Under the pieces are notes generated by a model. It was not told the origin of the DNA. It did no database searches and was given only the letters and a program-made list of their open reading frames with translations. Below, piece after piece: positions 9,155 to 21,580 of a stretch of 64,000 nucleotides of DNA (its first letter is position 1; the number at the start of each line of letters is the position of its first letter). The DNA is from an uncultured Pseudophaeobacter sp. (GTDB lineage: Bacteria; Pseudomonadota; Alphaproteobacteria; Rhodobacterales; Rhodobacteraceae). The translations under genes and the position numbers were made by a program. Where the stretch lies: NCBI GenBank assembly GCA_905479575.1, contig CAJQNB010000020.1, positions 44,595 to 108,594 on the forward strand. Reading direction: 5' to 3'.

Positions 9155-10179
9155 GCGGGGTCACCAACGGCGAGAATTTCAATCTGGTTAAAACCCTGAG
9201 CCTGTAGCGCGCGCCCCGTGCGCCATGCCCGGACGCCGGATCGGCAACACAGAACCGTTGGCAGCCTGGGCTCAAGCCTGGCAGGGGCCGGGGCCGCGGC
9301 GATGCTATTTGCAGCAATCAGGTCATCGGGCAGGCAGCGCCGCGCCCCGCTGACAGCAGGCTGGGGCGCTTCTTCAACGGGTCGCAGATCTATCACTTGG
9401 GCCTGCGCCGGGATCAGCTCGGGGCTGGTGAACCGCAGGGGATCTGCGGGTTCGCAGGCAGAGCTAAAGTCAAAACTGCTCAGGGTCAGATCCGCCATGT
9501 CTATCTGCATCACCCGGCCCAGCGGCGCGGGGCTGTGGCCCAGCAGGGTCTTAAGCGCCATCTGTGCCTGCAGCGCGCCAATGGCGCCCACCACCGGTCC
9601 CATCACCCCGGCACTGGCGCAGCTGGCGGCACTTTCTGGCAGCTCTGGAAACAGGGCGCGCAGCGAGGGCGCCGCGCCACAAAAGCCACCGACATAGCCC
9701 CGTTGCGCCAGCACCGAGGCCGAGATCAGCGGCAATCCCCGCGCCAGACAGGCATCCGACAGGATATAGGAAGTGGCAAAACTATCCGCCGCATCCACCA
9801 CCAGATCCACCGCGCCCAGATCCCCGTCGCCCAGATCCCTGTCGCCCAGATACCGCGCCACATTTGCCGCGCTCAGAGCCTCTGCGAGGGGGTGCACTGT
9901 CAGGCCTGGGTTTCTGGCCATCAGATGCGCCTGCGCCGCGCGGACTTTGGGCTGGCCGATATCGGCCATGGTAAACAGCACCTGACGGTGCAGATTGCTC
10001 GCCTCCACCCGGTCTGGATCCAGCAGGGTGAGCTGCCCGACACCGGCACCGGCAAGATACTGCAACACCGGCGCGCCCAGCCCGCCAACGCCCACCACTA
10101 GCACATGGGCGCGGGCCAGTCGTGCCTGGCCCACAGCGCCGACCTCGGGCAGGGTCATCTGTCGGGCGTAGCGCGACAT
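9151..10179 (-). CDS. thiF: ThiF-type adenylyltransferase with C-terminal rhodanese-like region
   Basis: 342 residues from the ATG that forms TGATG with the thiE stop; the open frame runs 21 bases further upstream, but that part lies within thiE. The N-terminal E1-like domain (about 1-235) carries the nucleotide loop GVGGLGAPVLQYLAGAGVG and the DP-R-N-R-Q residues of the ThiF/MoeB family. It would adenylate the C-terminus of ThiS. The catalytic-type Cys lies in SAASCASAGVMGP. The first Zn-binding CxxC of MoeB/ThiF is absent (SLRALFPELP stands there). The last 90 residues contain DLRPVEEAP and VLCCRSGVRAWRTG, a rhodanese-like sulfur-carrier loop. A fused sulfurtransferase is therefore likely, and this would supply the sulfur itself. 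Confidence 0.88.
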   Translation of the reverse strand: MSRYARQMTLPEVGAVGQARLARAHVLVVGVGGLGAPVLQYLAGAGVGQLTLLDPDRVEASNLHRQVLFTMADIGQPKVRAAQAHLMARNPGLTVHPLAEALSAANVARYLGDRDLGDGDLGAVDLVVDAADSFATSYILSDACLARGLPLISASVLAQRGYVGGFCGAAPSLRALFPELPESAASCASAGVMGPVVGAIGALQAQMALKTLLGHSPAPLGRVMQIDMADLTLSSFDFSSACEPADPLRFTSPELIPAQAQVIDLRPVEEAPQPAVSGARRCLPDDLIAANSIAAAPAPARLEPRLPTVLCCRSGVRAWRTGRALQAQGFNQIEILAVGDPA

Positions 10180-10787
10180 CAGGCGCAGGCCTCGGCCCAT
10201 TGGCGGCAGCGCGCCTCGGGGTCCGGTGCCTGTTGAATATCGGTCACCACGGCGGCGCTATCTGCGCCGGCGGCAAAAACACCGGGCAGGCGCTCGGGCG
10301 TTAGGCCGCCGATGGCCACCAGCGGGGTTTGCCCCGCGATCTGTTTCCAGCGGCTGACGCGGTCCAGCCCCTGCGGCCCCCATTTCATTTTCTTCAACAG
10401 GGTCGGATAGACCGGCCCCAGCGCCACATAGGCGGGATCATGGCGCAGCGCCCGCTCCAGTTCTGCTTCGTCATGGGTCGACAGCCCATAGCGCACCCCG
10501 GCGCGGTTGAGCGCGGCAAAATCGGCGGTTTCCATGTCCTCCTGACCCAGGTGCACAAAGCTGCAGTTTAGATCCAGCGCGATCTGCCAGTGATCATTGA
10601 CCACCAATTGCGCGCCATGCACGGCGCAGAAATCACGGGCGCGGGCGATCTGGCGGCGCAGCTCAGCCTCGGAGGCGTCCTTGATCCGCAGCTGCACCAA
10701 TCTGGCCCCCTGGGGCACCAGCAATTCCAGCCGGCCCACGTGGCCGACGATGAGATAAAACCGTTCCATTGCCTGATCGTCCTTCAT
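10179..10787 (-). CDS. thiE: Thiamine-phosphate synthase
   Basis: 202-residue TIM-barrel enzyme that joins HMP-PP with the thiazole phosphate to form thiamine monophosphate. Motifs include QLRIKDASE (pyrophosphate loop), [26 protein letters not shown], and [15 protein letters not shown] chose the start at 10787 because it gives a four-base ATGA overlap with thiG; the longer frame upstream is low-complexity antisense of thiG. A second in-frame Met lies at 10769. Length is slightly below the usual 205-215. Confidence 0.92.
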   Translation of the reverse strand: MKDDQAMERFYLIVGHVGRLELLVPQGARLVQLRIKDASEAELRRQIARARDFCAVHGAQLVVNDHWQIALDLNCSFVHLGQEDMETADFAALNRAGVRYGLSTHDEAELERALRHDPAYVALGPVYPTLLKKMKWGPQGLDRVSRWKQIAGQTPLVAIGGLTPERLPGVFAAGADSAAVVTDIQQAPDPEARCRQWAEACA

Positions 10788-11551
10788 GTCAGCTCTGCCA
10801 GTCCCAAAACCGGGGTCGAGGGCACCGCCATGTCGCGGCGCGGCATGGGCTCGGCCTGATATCCGGCCTGACCGGCCGCCACGGCCTGGGCCATGGCGCG
10901 GGCCATTCCGACCGGGTCCCCGGCCTTGGCCACCGCCGTGTTCAGCAGCACCGCATCCAGCCCCAGCTCCATCGCCGCCGCCGCATCCGAGGGGCGGCCA
11001 ATGCCGGCATCCACCACCAAGGGCGTGTCCGGGAAATGCGCCCGCATGGCCCGAAGCCCATCGGGATTGCGCAGCCCCTGGCCAGATCCAATCGGCGCCC
11101 CCCAGGGCATCAGGACCTCGCAACCGGCCTGCAGCAGGTGCTCGCCCACCACCAGGTCTTCGGTGGTGTAGGGAAAGACCTTAAAGCCATCGTCGCTAAG
11201 GATCCTTGCGGCCTCCACCAGGCCAAAGACATCCGGTTGCAGGCTGTCGGCATGGCCAATGACCTCGAGCTTGATCCAGTCGGTGTCAAAGATCTCGCGC
11301 GCCATCTGAGCGGTGGTCACCGCCTCCTGCACGCTGTGACAGCCGGCGGTATTGGGCAGGATACGGGCGCCGGTCTGGCGCAGCATCTGCCAGAACCCGG
11401 TGCCGGCGCCATCGCTGGTTTCGCGGCGCAGGGACAGGGTGATGACCTCGCAACCGCTGGCGGCAATGGCCTCACAGAGCACCTTGGGGGAGGGGTATTG
11501 CGCGGTGCCCAGAAACAGCCGAGAGCTGAGCGTGGTGCCGTAAAACTGCAT
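10784..11551 (-). CDS. thiG: Thiazole synthase
   Basis: 255-residue enzyme that assembles the thiazole phosphate from deoxyxylulose phosphate, dehydroglycine and the sulfur on ThiS. It opens with the family signature [20 protein letters not shown]; the Schiff-base lysine is in the stretch WIKLEVIGH, and the phosphate-binding loops are at [11 protein letters not shown] and [12 protein letters not shown]. The start is three bases after the thiS stop, and the end overlaps thiE by four bases. Standard length for the family. Confidence 0.95.
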   Translation of the reverse strand: MQFYGTTLSSRLFLGTAQYPSPKVLCEAIAASGCEVITLSLRRETSDGAGTGFWQMLRQTGARILPNTAGCHSVQEAVTTAQMAREIFDTDWIKLEVIGHADSLQPDVFGLVEAARILSDDGFKVFPYTTEDLVVGEHLLQAGCEVLMPWGAPIGSGQGLRNPDGLRAMRAHFPDTPLVVDAGIGRPSDAAAAMELGLDAVLLNTAVAKAGDPVGMARAMAQAVAAGQAGYQAEPMPRRDMAVPSTPVLGLAELT

Positions 11552-11554
11552 GGC

Positions 11555-11748
11555 TCAGCCTCCCTGCATCGGCGCCAGGACTTCGATCCGGTCGCCTTCA
11601 GTTAACGGGGTGTCAACACGTTTCGCACGCGAAACAAAGCTGCCGTTCAGGGCGGTGGCCAGCGCCGGGCTGGTCAGGCCCAGCTCGTGCAGGGCGGCGC
11701 CCAGCGTGGTGGCAGAGATGTCATGCGGTTTGGCGTTTACGGTAATGT

Positions 11749-11752
<4 letters not shown>
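11555..11752 (-). CDS. thiS: Sulfur carrier protein ThiS
   Basis: 65-residue ubiquitin-like protein ending in Gly-Gly (MQGG), which is adenylated by ThiF and then carries the thiocarboxylate sulfur to ThiG. The N-terminus MNITVNAKPHDI and the internal LATALNGSFVSR are typical. It overlaps the stop of thiO by four bases and is followed by thiG after three bases. Confidence 0.95.
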
Positions 11753-14776
<3,024 letters not shown>

Positions 14777-14822
14777 GAGTTAAGACCTAGGGGAGGCGAT
14801 GGGTTGCCGTCAACATGAATTT

Positions 14823-14832
14823 TGATAGATAA
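14823..14832. promoter_or_regulatory. BioR-like operator, copy 1
   Basis: TGATAGATAA matches nine of ten positions of the published BioR box TTATMKATAA (GntR-family biotin repressor of alphaproteobacteria). It lies in the thiC-bioB divergent region, 97 bases from a perfect copy. Confidence 0.5.
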
Positions 14833-14919
14833 AAATAATTCAATAATAACAGCTCTATATTCCTATGTTTTGCAGGTAATGCCGCGCTGCAACATATTTT
14901 CTTTGCGCTCTAGCGATTA

Positions 14920-14929
14920 TTATCTATAA
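14920..14929. promoter_or_regulatory. BioR-like operator, copy 2 (perfect)
   Basis: TTATCTATAA fits the BioR consensus TTATMKATAA at every position and stands 58 bases before the bioB start. It probably overlaps the bioB promoter, giving repression when biotin is plentiful. No bioR gene is in the window. Confidence 0.7.
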
Positions 14930-14986
14930 AAATACAGCGCGCCTCAGGGCCGCTCAAACGCAACACTGTGACCCTCAGGAGAGCCC

Positions 14987-16027
14987 ATGCTGGACGCTGC
15001 CCCTATTCGAAACGACTGGACCCGCGCCGAGGCGGAAGAGATCTACAACAAGCCCTTCATGGATCTGTTGTTTGAGGCGCAGTCGGTGCACCGTCAGCAC
15101 TATGATCCCAATCAGGTGCAGAAATCCAAACTGCTGAGCATCAAAACCGGCGGCTGCGCCGAGGATTGCGCCTATTGTTCGCAGTCGGCCCGCAACGGCG
15201 CCAAGCTGTCGGCCAGCAAGCTGATCGAGGTGGAACGGGTTCTGGCCGAGGCGCGCAAGGCCAAGGCAGGCGGCGCCACGCGCTATTGCATGGGGGCGGC
15301 CTGGCGTTCGCCCAAGGATCGCGACATGGCCGCGCTTGAGGCGATGATCGAGGGGGTCAAGGATCTGGGGATGGAAACCTGCATGACCCTGGGCATGCTG
15401 GATGACAGTCAGGTCTTTCGCCTGCGCGACGCAGGTCTGGACTATTACAACCACAATATCGACACCTCGGAACGCTACTATTCCGAGATCATCACCACCC
15501 GCACCTTTGCCGACCGGATCGACACCCTGAACCGGGTGCGCGAGGCGGGCATGAAGGTCTGCGCCGGTGGCATTGTTGGCATGGGCGAGCAACAGATGGA
15601 CCGTATCGACATGATCCTGGCACTGGCCACGCTGGAGGAACACCCGGATTCGGTGCCGGTCAACATGCTGATCCCGATGCCAGACACGCCGCTGGCCGAT
15701 GTGGCCAAGCTGGACCCGATTGAGTTTGTCCGCACCATCGCCCTGGCCCGGATCCTGATGCCAAAATCCCACGTGCGCCTCTCCGCCGGGCGCAGTGACA
15801 TGTCGGATGAGCTGCAGGCCATGTGTTTCTTTGCCGGGGCCAATTCGATCTTTGTGGGCGACACCCTGCTGACCGCTGACAACCCCGAAGAGGACAAAGA
15901 CCAGATGCTGTTTGATCGTCTGGGCATCACCGCCATGGGCGTGGGTTGCGACGGCAGCCATAGCGAAAACCAGAGCAAAACATGCGCGGTCAGCGCCGCC
16001 GAAAATGGCGAAGTGGTCTCGGCATGA
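14987..16027 (+). CDS. bioB: Biotin synthase
   Basis: 346-residue radical-SAM enzyme that inserts sulfur into dethiobiotin. The C-x3-C-x2-C cluster motif is in [15 protein letters not shown], and [22 protein letters not shown] and [12 protein letters not shown] are diagnostic. The ribosome site CAGGAGAG precedes the ATG. It is the first gene of bioBFDA and overlaps bioF by four bases. BioR-like boxes lie upstream. Confidence 0.97.
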   Translation: MLDAAPIRNDWTRAEAEEIYNKPFMDLLFEAQSVHRQHYDPNQVQKSKLLSIKTGGCAEDCAYCSQSARNGAKLSASKLIEVERVLAEARKAKAGGATRYCMGAAWRSPKDRDMAALEAMIEGVKDLGMETCMTLGMLDDSQVFRLRDAGLDYYNHNIDTSERYYSEIITTRTFADRIDTLNRVREAGMKVCAGGIVGMGEQQMDRIDMILALATLEEHPDSVPVNMLIPMPDTPLADVAKLDPIEFVRTIALARILMPKSHVRLSAGRSDMSDELQAMCFFAGANSIFVGDTLLTADNPEEDKDQMLFDRLGITAMGVGCDGSHSENQSKTCAVSAAENGEVVSA

Positions 16028-17193
16028 GCCAGGGTTTTCCGCGACATGCCGCCGGGCTGCAGGAGCTGCGCGACCAGGGGCGGTTTCGCCGCCTGGTCCC
16101 CCGCGCCGGGCATGACTTTTCCTCCAACGACTACCTTGGGCTGGCACAAAGCCAGACCCTAAAAACAGCGGCGCTGGAGGCTTTGGAGCGGGGGGTGCCG
16201 GTTGGCGCCGGTGGCTCGCGGCTGTTGCGCGGCAATGCTGATGAGCACGCCCTGCTCGAGGCCGAGGCGGCGGCGTTTTTTGGCAGTGAGGCGGCGCTGT
16301 TCATGGGCGGCGGTTTTAATGCCAATCAGGCGATTTTTTCCACCCTGCCGCAGCGCGGCGACCTGGTGCTGTATGATGCGCTGATCCATGCCAGCACCCA
16401 TGATGGCATGCGGCTGGGGCGCGCGGAGACGCGCAAATTCAGCCACAATGACCCTAGCGATGCGGCGGCGCAGATCGCCCAGTGGCGCGCGGCAGGTGGC
16501 GCCGGTCAGGTCTGGATCGCCATCGAGTCGGTCTATTCCATGGAGGGCACTCTGGCACCGCTGGCGGAATTTGCCGCTTTGGCCACGCGCGAGGCGGCGG
16601 TTCTGGTGGTGGATGAGGCCCATGCAACCGGGCTGTTTGGCGATCTGGGGCGCGGGCTGGCGCATGACTATGCCCAGAACCCTGCTGTGCTGACACTGCA
16701 CACCTGCGGCAAGGGCCTGGGCGTTTCCGGTGCCTTGATCTGCGGCGCCCAGGTGCTGATTGATTTCCTGATCAATCGTGGGCGCGGCTTTATCTTTGCC
16801 ACCGCGCCTTCGCCGCTGAATGCAGCCCTGGTGCGGGTGGCGCTGCGTGATCTGGCGCAGAACCCTGAGCGGCGCAACCGGGCCTGGGACCATATCACCC
16901 ATGCCCACAGCGAGGCGGCGCGGCTCTGCGGCATCACCGGTTTTCAAAGCCAGATCCTGCCGGTGGTGATTGGCGATGACAGGCGGACCATGGCGCTGGC
17001 CGAGCGCTTGCAGGGGCAGGGCTTTGACGTGCGTGGCATTCGCCCGCCGACAGTGCCCAAGGGCACTTCGCGGCTGCGGATCTCGCTGACCGGCACCCTG
17101 ACCAAAGGCATTATCACCGAGCTATTCGAAAGACTGGCGCCAGAGCTTGCGCGTTTGCAGCAACAGCCAGCGGGTCTGGAGCAGGTGGCATGA
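16024..17193 (+). CDS. bioF: 8-amino-7-oxononanoate synthase
   Basis: 389-residue PLP enzyme that condenses pimeloyl-CoA or pimeloyl-ACP with alanine. The ATG at 16024 overlaps the bioB stop (ATGA); the frame is open further upstream inside bioB but that part is not homologous. Motifs: [28 protein letters not shown], the cofactor-contact Asp and His in [12 protein letters not shown], and the PLP lysine in [12 protein letters not shown]. It overlaps bioD by four bases. Confidence 0.95.
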   Translation: MSQGFPRHAAGLQELRDQGRFRRLVPRAGHDFSSNDYLGLAQSQTLKTAALEALERGVPVGAGGSRLLRGNADEHALLEAEAAAFFGSEAALFMGGGFNANQAIFSTLPQRGDLVLYDALIHASTHDGMRLGRAETRKFSHNDPSDAAAQIAQWRAAGGAGQVWIAIESVYSMEGTLAPLAEFAALATREAAVLVVDEAHATGLFGDLGRGLAHDYAQNPAVLTLHTCGKGLGVSGALICGAQVLIDFLINRGRGFIFATAPSPLNAALVRVALRDLAQNPERRNRAWDHITHAHSEAARLCGITGFQSQILPVVIGDDRRTMALAERLQGQGFDVRGIRPPTVPKGTSRLRISLTGTLTKGIITELFERLAPELARLQQQPAGLEQVA

Positions 17194-17867
17194 GCGCTGT
17201 GAACCAGACACTGGTGGTGACCGGAACGGACACTGGCATTGGCAAAACTGTTTTCTCCGCCGGCTTGGTTCAGGCGCTGCAGGCCAGTTATTGGAAACCG
17301 GTGCAGTCGGGCCTGGAAGAGGAAACCGACAGCGAGTTCGTCGCGCGCCTGTCTGCTGGCACAGTCCTGGCTGAGGGCTATCGCCTGCAACTGCCCGCCT
17401 CGCCGCATCTGTCAGCTGAGGCCGAAGGGGTTGAGATCGACCCGGCTCACCTGGCGCTGCCGCAGCTGGATGGCCCGCTGGTGGTCGAGGGCGCGGGCGG
17501 GGTGATGGTGCCGCTGAACCGCGATTTGCTTTATCTGGATCTCTTTGCCCGCTGGCGCGCGCCGGTGATCCTGTGCGCGCGCACGCAATTGGGCACCATC
17601 AATCACACGCTCCTGTCGCTCAAGGCGCTGCGGGACGCGGGTTGCACCGTGATTGGGGTGGCTTTCATTGGCGATGCCGAACCGGAGGTGGAGGAGAGCA
17701 TCGTCCAATTTGGCGCGGTGGCTCATCTGGGGCGGCTGCCGATGATCACGGATCTGGGGGCACAGCCGGATCTGGGGGCACAGCCCTCGGTCTTGGCCGA
17801 GACCTTTGCCAGGCACATCAAACTGGACCTGATCCGCGCGGCCCTGACCGGAGGAGAACTGCCATGA
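17190..17867 (+). CDS. bioD: Dethiobiotin synthetase
   Basis: 225-residue ATP-dependent carboxylase that closes the ureido ring of dethiobiotin. The P-loop is at the N-terminus ([18 protein letters not shown]), followed by [15 protein letters not shown] and the magnesium-site stretch [16 protein letters not shown] short 15-base repeat encodes a doubled DLGAQP near residues 190-200, a local expansion. It overlaps both bioF and bioA by four bases. Confidence 0.95.
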   Translation: MSAVNQTLVVTGTDTGIGKTVFSAGLVQALQASYWKPVQSGLEEETDSEFVARLSAGTVLAEGYRLQLPASPHLSAEAEGVEIDPAHLALPQLDGPLVVEGAGGVMVPLNRDLLYLDLFARWRAPVILCARTQLGTINHTLLSLKALRDAGCTVIGVAFIGDAEPEVEESIVQFGAVAHLGRLPMITDLGAQPDLGAQPSVLAETFARHIKLDLIRAALTGGELP

Positions 17868-19162
17868 GTACTGCTGAGCTGAGCCAGCTGGAGTTTGACC
17901 AGCAGCATCTGTGGCACCCCTATACCAATGTTGCCAAACCCGGTCCCACCTTTGTGGTGAAAGAGGGTGAGGGGGTGCATATCACCCTGGAGGATGGCAC
18001 CCGGCTGATTGACGCCATGTCGTCCTGGTGGTGCATGATGCATGGTCACCGCCACCCGGCGATCACCTCCGCGATCCATGAACAGCTGGACCGGTTGCCC
18101 CATGTGATGTTTGGCGGGCTGACCCATGATCCGGCCATCGACCTGGGCCGCAAGCTGCTGCAGATCACCCCAGACAGCCTGACCCGGATCTTTTATTGCG
18201 ACTCTGGATCCGTCTCGGTTGAGGTGGCAATGAAAATGGCGGTGCAATACCAGCACGCTCAGGGGTTTGAGGGCCGCAGTCAGTTCGCCACGGTGCGCTC
18301 GGGCTATCACGGCGACACCTGGAAAGCGATGAGCGTCTGTGACCCGGACACCGGCATGCACCATCTGTTTCAGGGCGCGCTGAGCGTGCAGCATTTTGTG
18401 GCCCGCCCGCCCATCACCCTGGGTCAGGACTGGGTGGAAGACCCGGCGCGAAACGGCATCGCCGCACTGCGCCAACTGCTGGAGGCCGGGGCGGACAAGA
18501 TTGCCGGGTTTATCCTGGAACCCGTGGTGCAGGGCACTGGGGGGATGTATTTCTACCATCCTGAGTACCTCAATCAGGCGCGCAGCCTTTGTGATGAGCT
18601 GGGCATCCTGCTGATCTTTGATGAGATTGCCACCGGGTTTGGCCGCACCGGCGAGATGTTTGCCACCGATTTCTGCGCGGTGGAGCCGGATATCATCTGC
18701 CTTGGCAAGGGGCTGACAGGGGGCCATATCTCTTTTGCCTGCACCATGACCAATGACCGGGTGGCGCTGGGCATTGGCGGTGGCTCGCCTGGTATCTTTA
18801 TGCATGGGCCGACCTATATGGCCAACCCGTTGGCCTGCGCTGCGGCAAAGGCGGCGTTGGATGTGTTGACGGGGCAGGACTGGCGCGCCCGGGTGGCCGC
18901 GATCTCTGACCAGCTGACACAAGAGCTGGAACCCGCCCGCGCCCTGCCAAAGGTGCGCGATGTGCGGGTGCTGGGGGCCATTGGTGTGATCGAGATGGCT
19001 CATGTGGTCTCGGCGGATGCGGCCCATGGGCTGGCCCATGAGATGGGGGTTTTCCTGCGCCCCTTTGGCAAGAATATCTATACCATGCCGCCCTTTGTGA
19101 CCACGCCCGAGCAGCTGAGCCAGATCACCGCAGGGATGCTGCACCTGGCGCGGCAGCTGTGA
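17864..19162 (+). CDS. bioA: Adenosylmethionine-8-amino-7-oxononanoate aminotransferase
   Basis: 432-residue class III aminotransferase that makes diaminopelargonate using SAM as amino donor. Motifs: [27 protein letters not shown], the cofactor region [17 protein letters not shown], the acid in [15 protein letters not shown] and the PLP lysine in CLGKGLTGG. The ATG at 17864 has the ribosome site GGAGGA and overlaps bioD by four bases; the open frame extends back through bioD in another reading, which I rejected. No bioC, bioH or bioZ is present, so pimeloyl supply is encoded elsewhere. Confidence 0.95.
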   Translation: MSTAELSQLEFDQQHLWHPYTNVAKPGPTFVVKEGEGVHITLEDGTRLIDAMSSWWCMMHGHRHPAITSAIHEQLDRLPHVMFGGLTHDPAIDLGRKLLQITPDSLTRIFYCDSGSVSVEVAMKMAVQYQHAQGFEGRSQFATVRSGYHGDTWKAMSVCDPDTGMHHLFQGALSVQHFVARPPITLGQDWVEDPARNGIAALRQLLEAGADKIAGFILEPVVQGTGGMYFYHPEYLNQARSLCDELGILLIFDEIATGFGRTGEMFATDFCAVEPDIICLGKGLTGGHISFACTMTNDRVALGIGGGSPGIFMHGPTYMANPLACAAAKAALDVLTGQDWRARVAAISDQLTQELEPARALPKVRDVRVLGAIGVIEMAHVVSADAAHGLAHEMGVFLRPFGKNIYTMPPFVTTPEQLSQITAGMLHLARQL

Positions 19163-19529
19163 GACAGTAAGCGGTGGTGAGGTTTTAGCACCGCCGCGAG
19201 TCGCGCAGGGGCAAGACAGCTTGGGGAATCATGTGTCACGCTGCGCCATAAAATGGCTTTTTCATTTCGAAACTTGAATGGCGGATCAAGGTTTTACCCG
19301 AAATGTGCCGCAAAACCTCGACAAATGGTCGTAAAGCGTTCAAATACTTGTGGCATACCCGGTCACACTTGGGCCAAGACTGGCGGCTGTGACTGGCAGC
19401 TGTACCTTTGGCCCGTGCCTTTAGGTGTGGCGCATCAGGGGTTCTGGGGCCGTATTGGACTGTTCTGGTCTACCATAATCACCTTGCCGACCAATTGGAA
19501 TGGCAAGGCATACAACAGGGAAGTGAACA
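19163..19529. other. Intergenic region after bioA, before the OpuA-type transporter
   Basis: 367 bases without a convincing gene. It holds a GCGGTG...CACCGC hairpin at 19171-19194 just after bioA (possible terminator, no T run), a 16-base stretch at 19398-19413 that is identical to 3313-3328, and a 27-base interrupted palindrome at 19482-19508 described separately. Confidence 0.6.
19482..19508. promoter_or_regulatory. Interrupted palindrome before the OpuA-type transporter
   Basis: CCTTGCC (19482-19488), a central CCAATTGG (19491-19498) and GGCAAGG (19502-19508) form nested inverted repeats directly before the ribosome site of the binding-protein gene. It could be an operator or a leader hairpin. 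Confidence 0.4.
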
Positions 19530-20489
19530 ATGAAAAAGACAACATTTGCATGCCTTCTTGGCGCTGCAGCACTGGTTGCAGGCACCGCCAACGCGGCAGA
19601 GCTGGGCGCCGTGGATCAGCCCATCAAACTGGCGATCAACGAATGGACCGGCCAGCATGTCACCACCCATATCGCTGGCGAGATGCTGAAAGCGGCCGGC
19701 TATAAAGTGGAATATGTCACCGCTGGCATGTTGAACCAGTTCCAAGCGATTGCTGATGGGGAAATCCACGCCACGCTGGAAATCTGGTCCTCCAATGTCT
19801 CCGATGAATATGCCATCAAGATTTCTGAGGGCACAGTTGTTGAGCTGGGCGATCTGGAGCTGGCGGCGAAGGAAGGTATCGCCTACCCCGCTCATGTGGC
19901 CGAGCTCTGCCCCGGTCTGCCAGCCTGGGAAGCCCTGAAGGCCTGCGCGCCGCTGTTTGCCACGGCTGAGACCCTGCCAGCAGGTCGTTTGGTGGATTAC
20001 CCCGCTGATTGGGGCACCCCTGGTGCCGACCGCATGACCGGGCTTGAACTGCCATTCAAAGCGGTTCCCGCAGGGTCTGAAGGCGCCTTGATCGCCGAGC
20101 TGCGCGCCTCGACCGAGCGCAAGACGCCGCTGCTGGTCACCTTTTGGCAACCCCATTGGGCGATGTCGGCCTATGACGTAAAATTTGTCGATCTGCCCGC
20201 AGGCGAAGAGGCCTGCTTTACCGATCCGGCCTGGGGTCCAAACCCCAATGCGATCAACGACTGTGACTTTGCGCCTTCGCGCATCTTCAAGGCGGCCTGG
20301 TCCGGTACGGCGGAAACCTGGCCCGCAGCCTATGAGATCCTGTCCAACTACACCCTCAACGTAGCCGACCAGCAGCCGATGATGGGCGCTATCGATGTGG
20401 ACGGTGGCAAGGTCAAAGAGGTGGTCGCCGCCTGGATGGAAGCCAATGAAGCCAGCTGGCGCCCCGTCGTCGACGCCGCAATCAAGTGA
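19530..20489 (+). CDS. Glycine betaine/TMAO-type ABC substrate-binding protein (OpuAC family)
   Basis: 319 residues with a Sec signal peptide (1-22, MKKTTFACLLG to ANA). The mature domain is OpuAC-like. It contains several Trp residues that could form an aromatic cage for a quaternary or methylated amine (NEWTGQH, LEIWSSN, TFWQPHW, DPAWGPNPNAI). The Cys-containing stretches (ELCPGLP, EEACFTDP, NDCDFAPS) resemble the marine TmoX/betaine group. It overlaps the ATPase gene by four bases. Of the possible ligands, trimethylamine N-oxide (as for Ruegeria TmoX) or glycine betaine are the best candidates; the neighbouring tmm/tdm or betaine-catabolic genes that would settle it are absent. Confidence 0.85.
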   Translation: MKKTTFACLLGAAALVAGTANAAELGAVDQPIKLAINEWTGQHVTTHIAGEMLKAAGYKVEYVTAGMLNQFQAIADGEIHATLEIWSSNVSDEYAIKISEGTVVELGDLELAAKEGIAYPAHVAELCPGLPAWEALKACAPLFATAETLPAGRLVDYPADWGTPGADRMTGLELPFKAVPAGSEGALIAELRASTERKTPLLVTFWQPHWAMSAYDVKFVDLPAGEEACFTDPAWGPNPNAINDCDFAPSRIFKAAWSGTAETWPAAYEILSNYTLNVADQQPMMGAIDVDGGKVKEVVAAWMEANEASWRPVVDAAIK

Positions 20490-21580
20490 GCAAGACGGTG
20501 ATCGAGACAGCCCGCGAGACAGCTGCGGCTGGCTCTGATACGCCCGCCATTTCCTGCCAGAACGTCTGGCAGGTCTTTGGTGTCAATGCAGACAGCGCCT
20601 TGAAACGGGCGCTGTCACAGCACTCAACTGCGGATGAGGTCTCTGCGGCGCTGCGCGCCCAGGGGCTGGTGCCTGCGGTGCAGGATGCCAATTTTGACGT
20701 CAAAGAGGGCGAGCTTTTTGTCATTATGGGCCTGTCTGGCTCTGGCAAGTCCACTTTGATCCGCTGTATTTCGCAGCTGCTGCCGGGCTCACACGGGGAG
20801 ATCCGGATTGAAGGCGAAGATATCGTTTCGGCCAGCAAGGCGCGTTTGATCGAGCTGCGCCGCAAAACCCTGGGCATGGTGTTTCAGCACTTTGGCCTGT
20901 TCCCCCATATGACCGTGATCGACAATGTGGCCTATCCGCTGAAGGTGCAGGGGGTGAAGCGCAAGCAACGGCGCGCCAAGGCCCAAGAGGTGATCAATCT
21001 GGTGGGGCTTGAGGGGCGCGAAGACCGTTTCCCGCGAGAGCTGTCCGGTGGTCAACGCCAACGGGTTGGCATTGCCCGCTCTCTGGTGGCGGATTGTTCG
21101 GTCTGGTTCCTGGATGAGCCCTTTTCGGCGCTGGATCCGCTGATCCGTCGCCAGCTGCAGGATGAGTTCCTGGATATTCAGGAAAAGCTGAAGACCACCA
21201 TTGTCTTTATCACCCATGACATCAACGAGGCGCTGAAACTGGCGGACCGCATCGCCATTATGCGCGATGGCAAGATCGTGCAGATCGGTACTCCGGCGGA
21301 TATCGTTTTGAACCCGGTGGATGATTATGTGCGCGAATTCTCCAAAGACGTGGCCAGGGGGCGCCATGCCAGAGTGGGCTCGGTGATGCAAAGCCCCGAG
21401 GGCAACAGCTATGGTGCGGATGATCCGGGGCTGCGCCGGGATATGACGCTGGATGCGGCACTGGCGCGCTGCATGGATCTGTATGACCCGGTGCCGGTGC
21501 GGGACAAAGATGGCACCCTGGTTGGGGTCATCAACCCGGCGGATCTGGCGGCGGCGTTGCAGGTGGAAACCGACCAATGA
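20486..21580 (+). CDS. ABC transporter ATPase, glycine betaine/TMAO type
   Basis: 364-residue ATPase with a GTG start in the GTGA overlap with the binding-protein gene. A roughly 70-residue N-terminal extension typical of OpuAA/ProV-like proteins precedes Walker A (MGLSGSGKSTLIRC). The Q-loop (VFQHFGLFPHMT), signature LSGGQRQRVGIARSL, Walker B VWFLDEPFSALD and the switch His (VFITHDINEA) are all intact. The C-terminal 90 residues form a shortened CBS-like accessory region. It is followed by the permease with a four-base overlap. Confidence 0.92.
   Translation: MSKTVIETARETAAAGSDTPAISCQNVWQVFGVNADSALKRALSQHSTADEVSAALRAQGLVPAVQDANFDVKEGELFVIMGLSGSGKSTLIRCISQLLPGSHGEIRIEGEDIVSASKARLIELRRKTLGMVFQHFGLFPHMTVIDNVAYPLKVQGVKRKQRRAKAQEVINLVGLEGREDRFPRELSGGQRQRVGIARSLVADCSVWFLDEPFSALDPLIRRQLQDEFLDIQEKLKTTIVFITHDINEALKLADRIAIMRDGKIVQIGTPADIVLNPVDDYVREFSKDVARGRHARVGSVMQSPEGNSYGADDPGLRRDMTLDAALARCMDLYDPVPVRDKDGTLVGVINPADLAAALQVETDQ

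Noticed and set aside
10788..11123. Upstream extension of the thiE frame
   Set aside because: It is a Gly/Arg-rich antisense-like frame inside thiG; the ATGA overlap at 10787 marks the real start.
17723..19144. Minus-strand frame of 473 residues opposite bioA
   Set aside because: Antisense shadow of bioD/bioA, rich in His, Gln and Arg, with no similarity seen.
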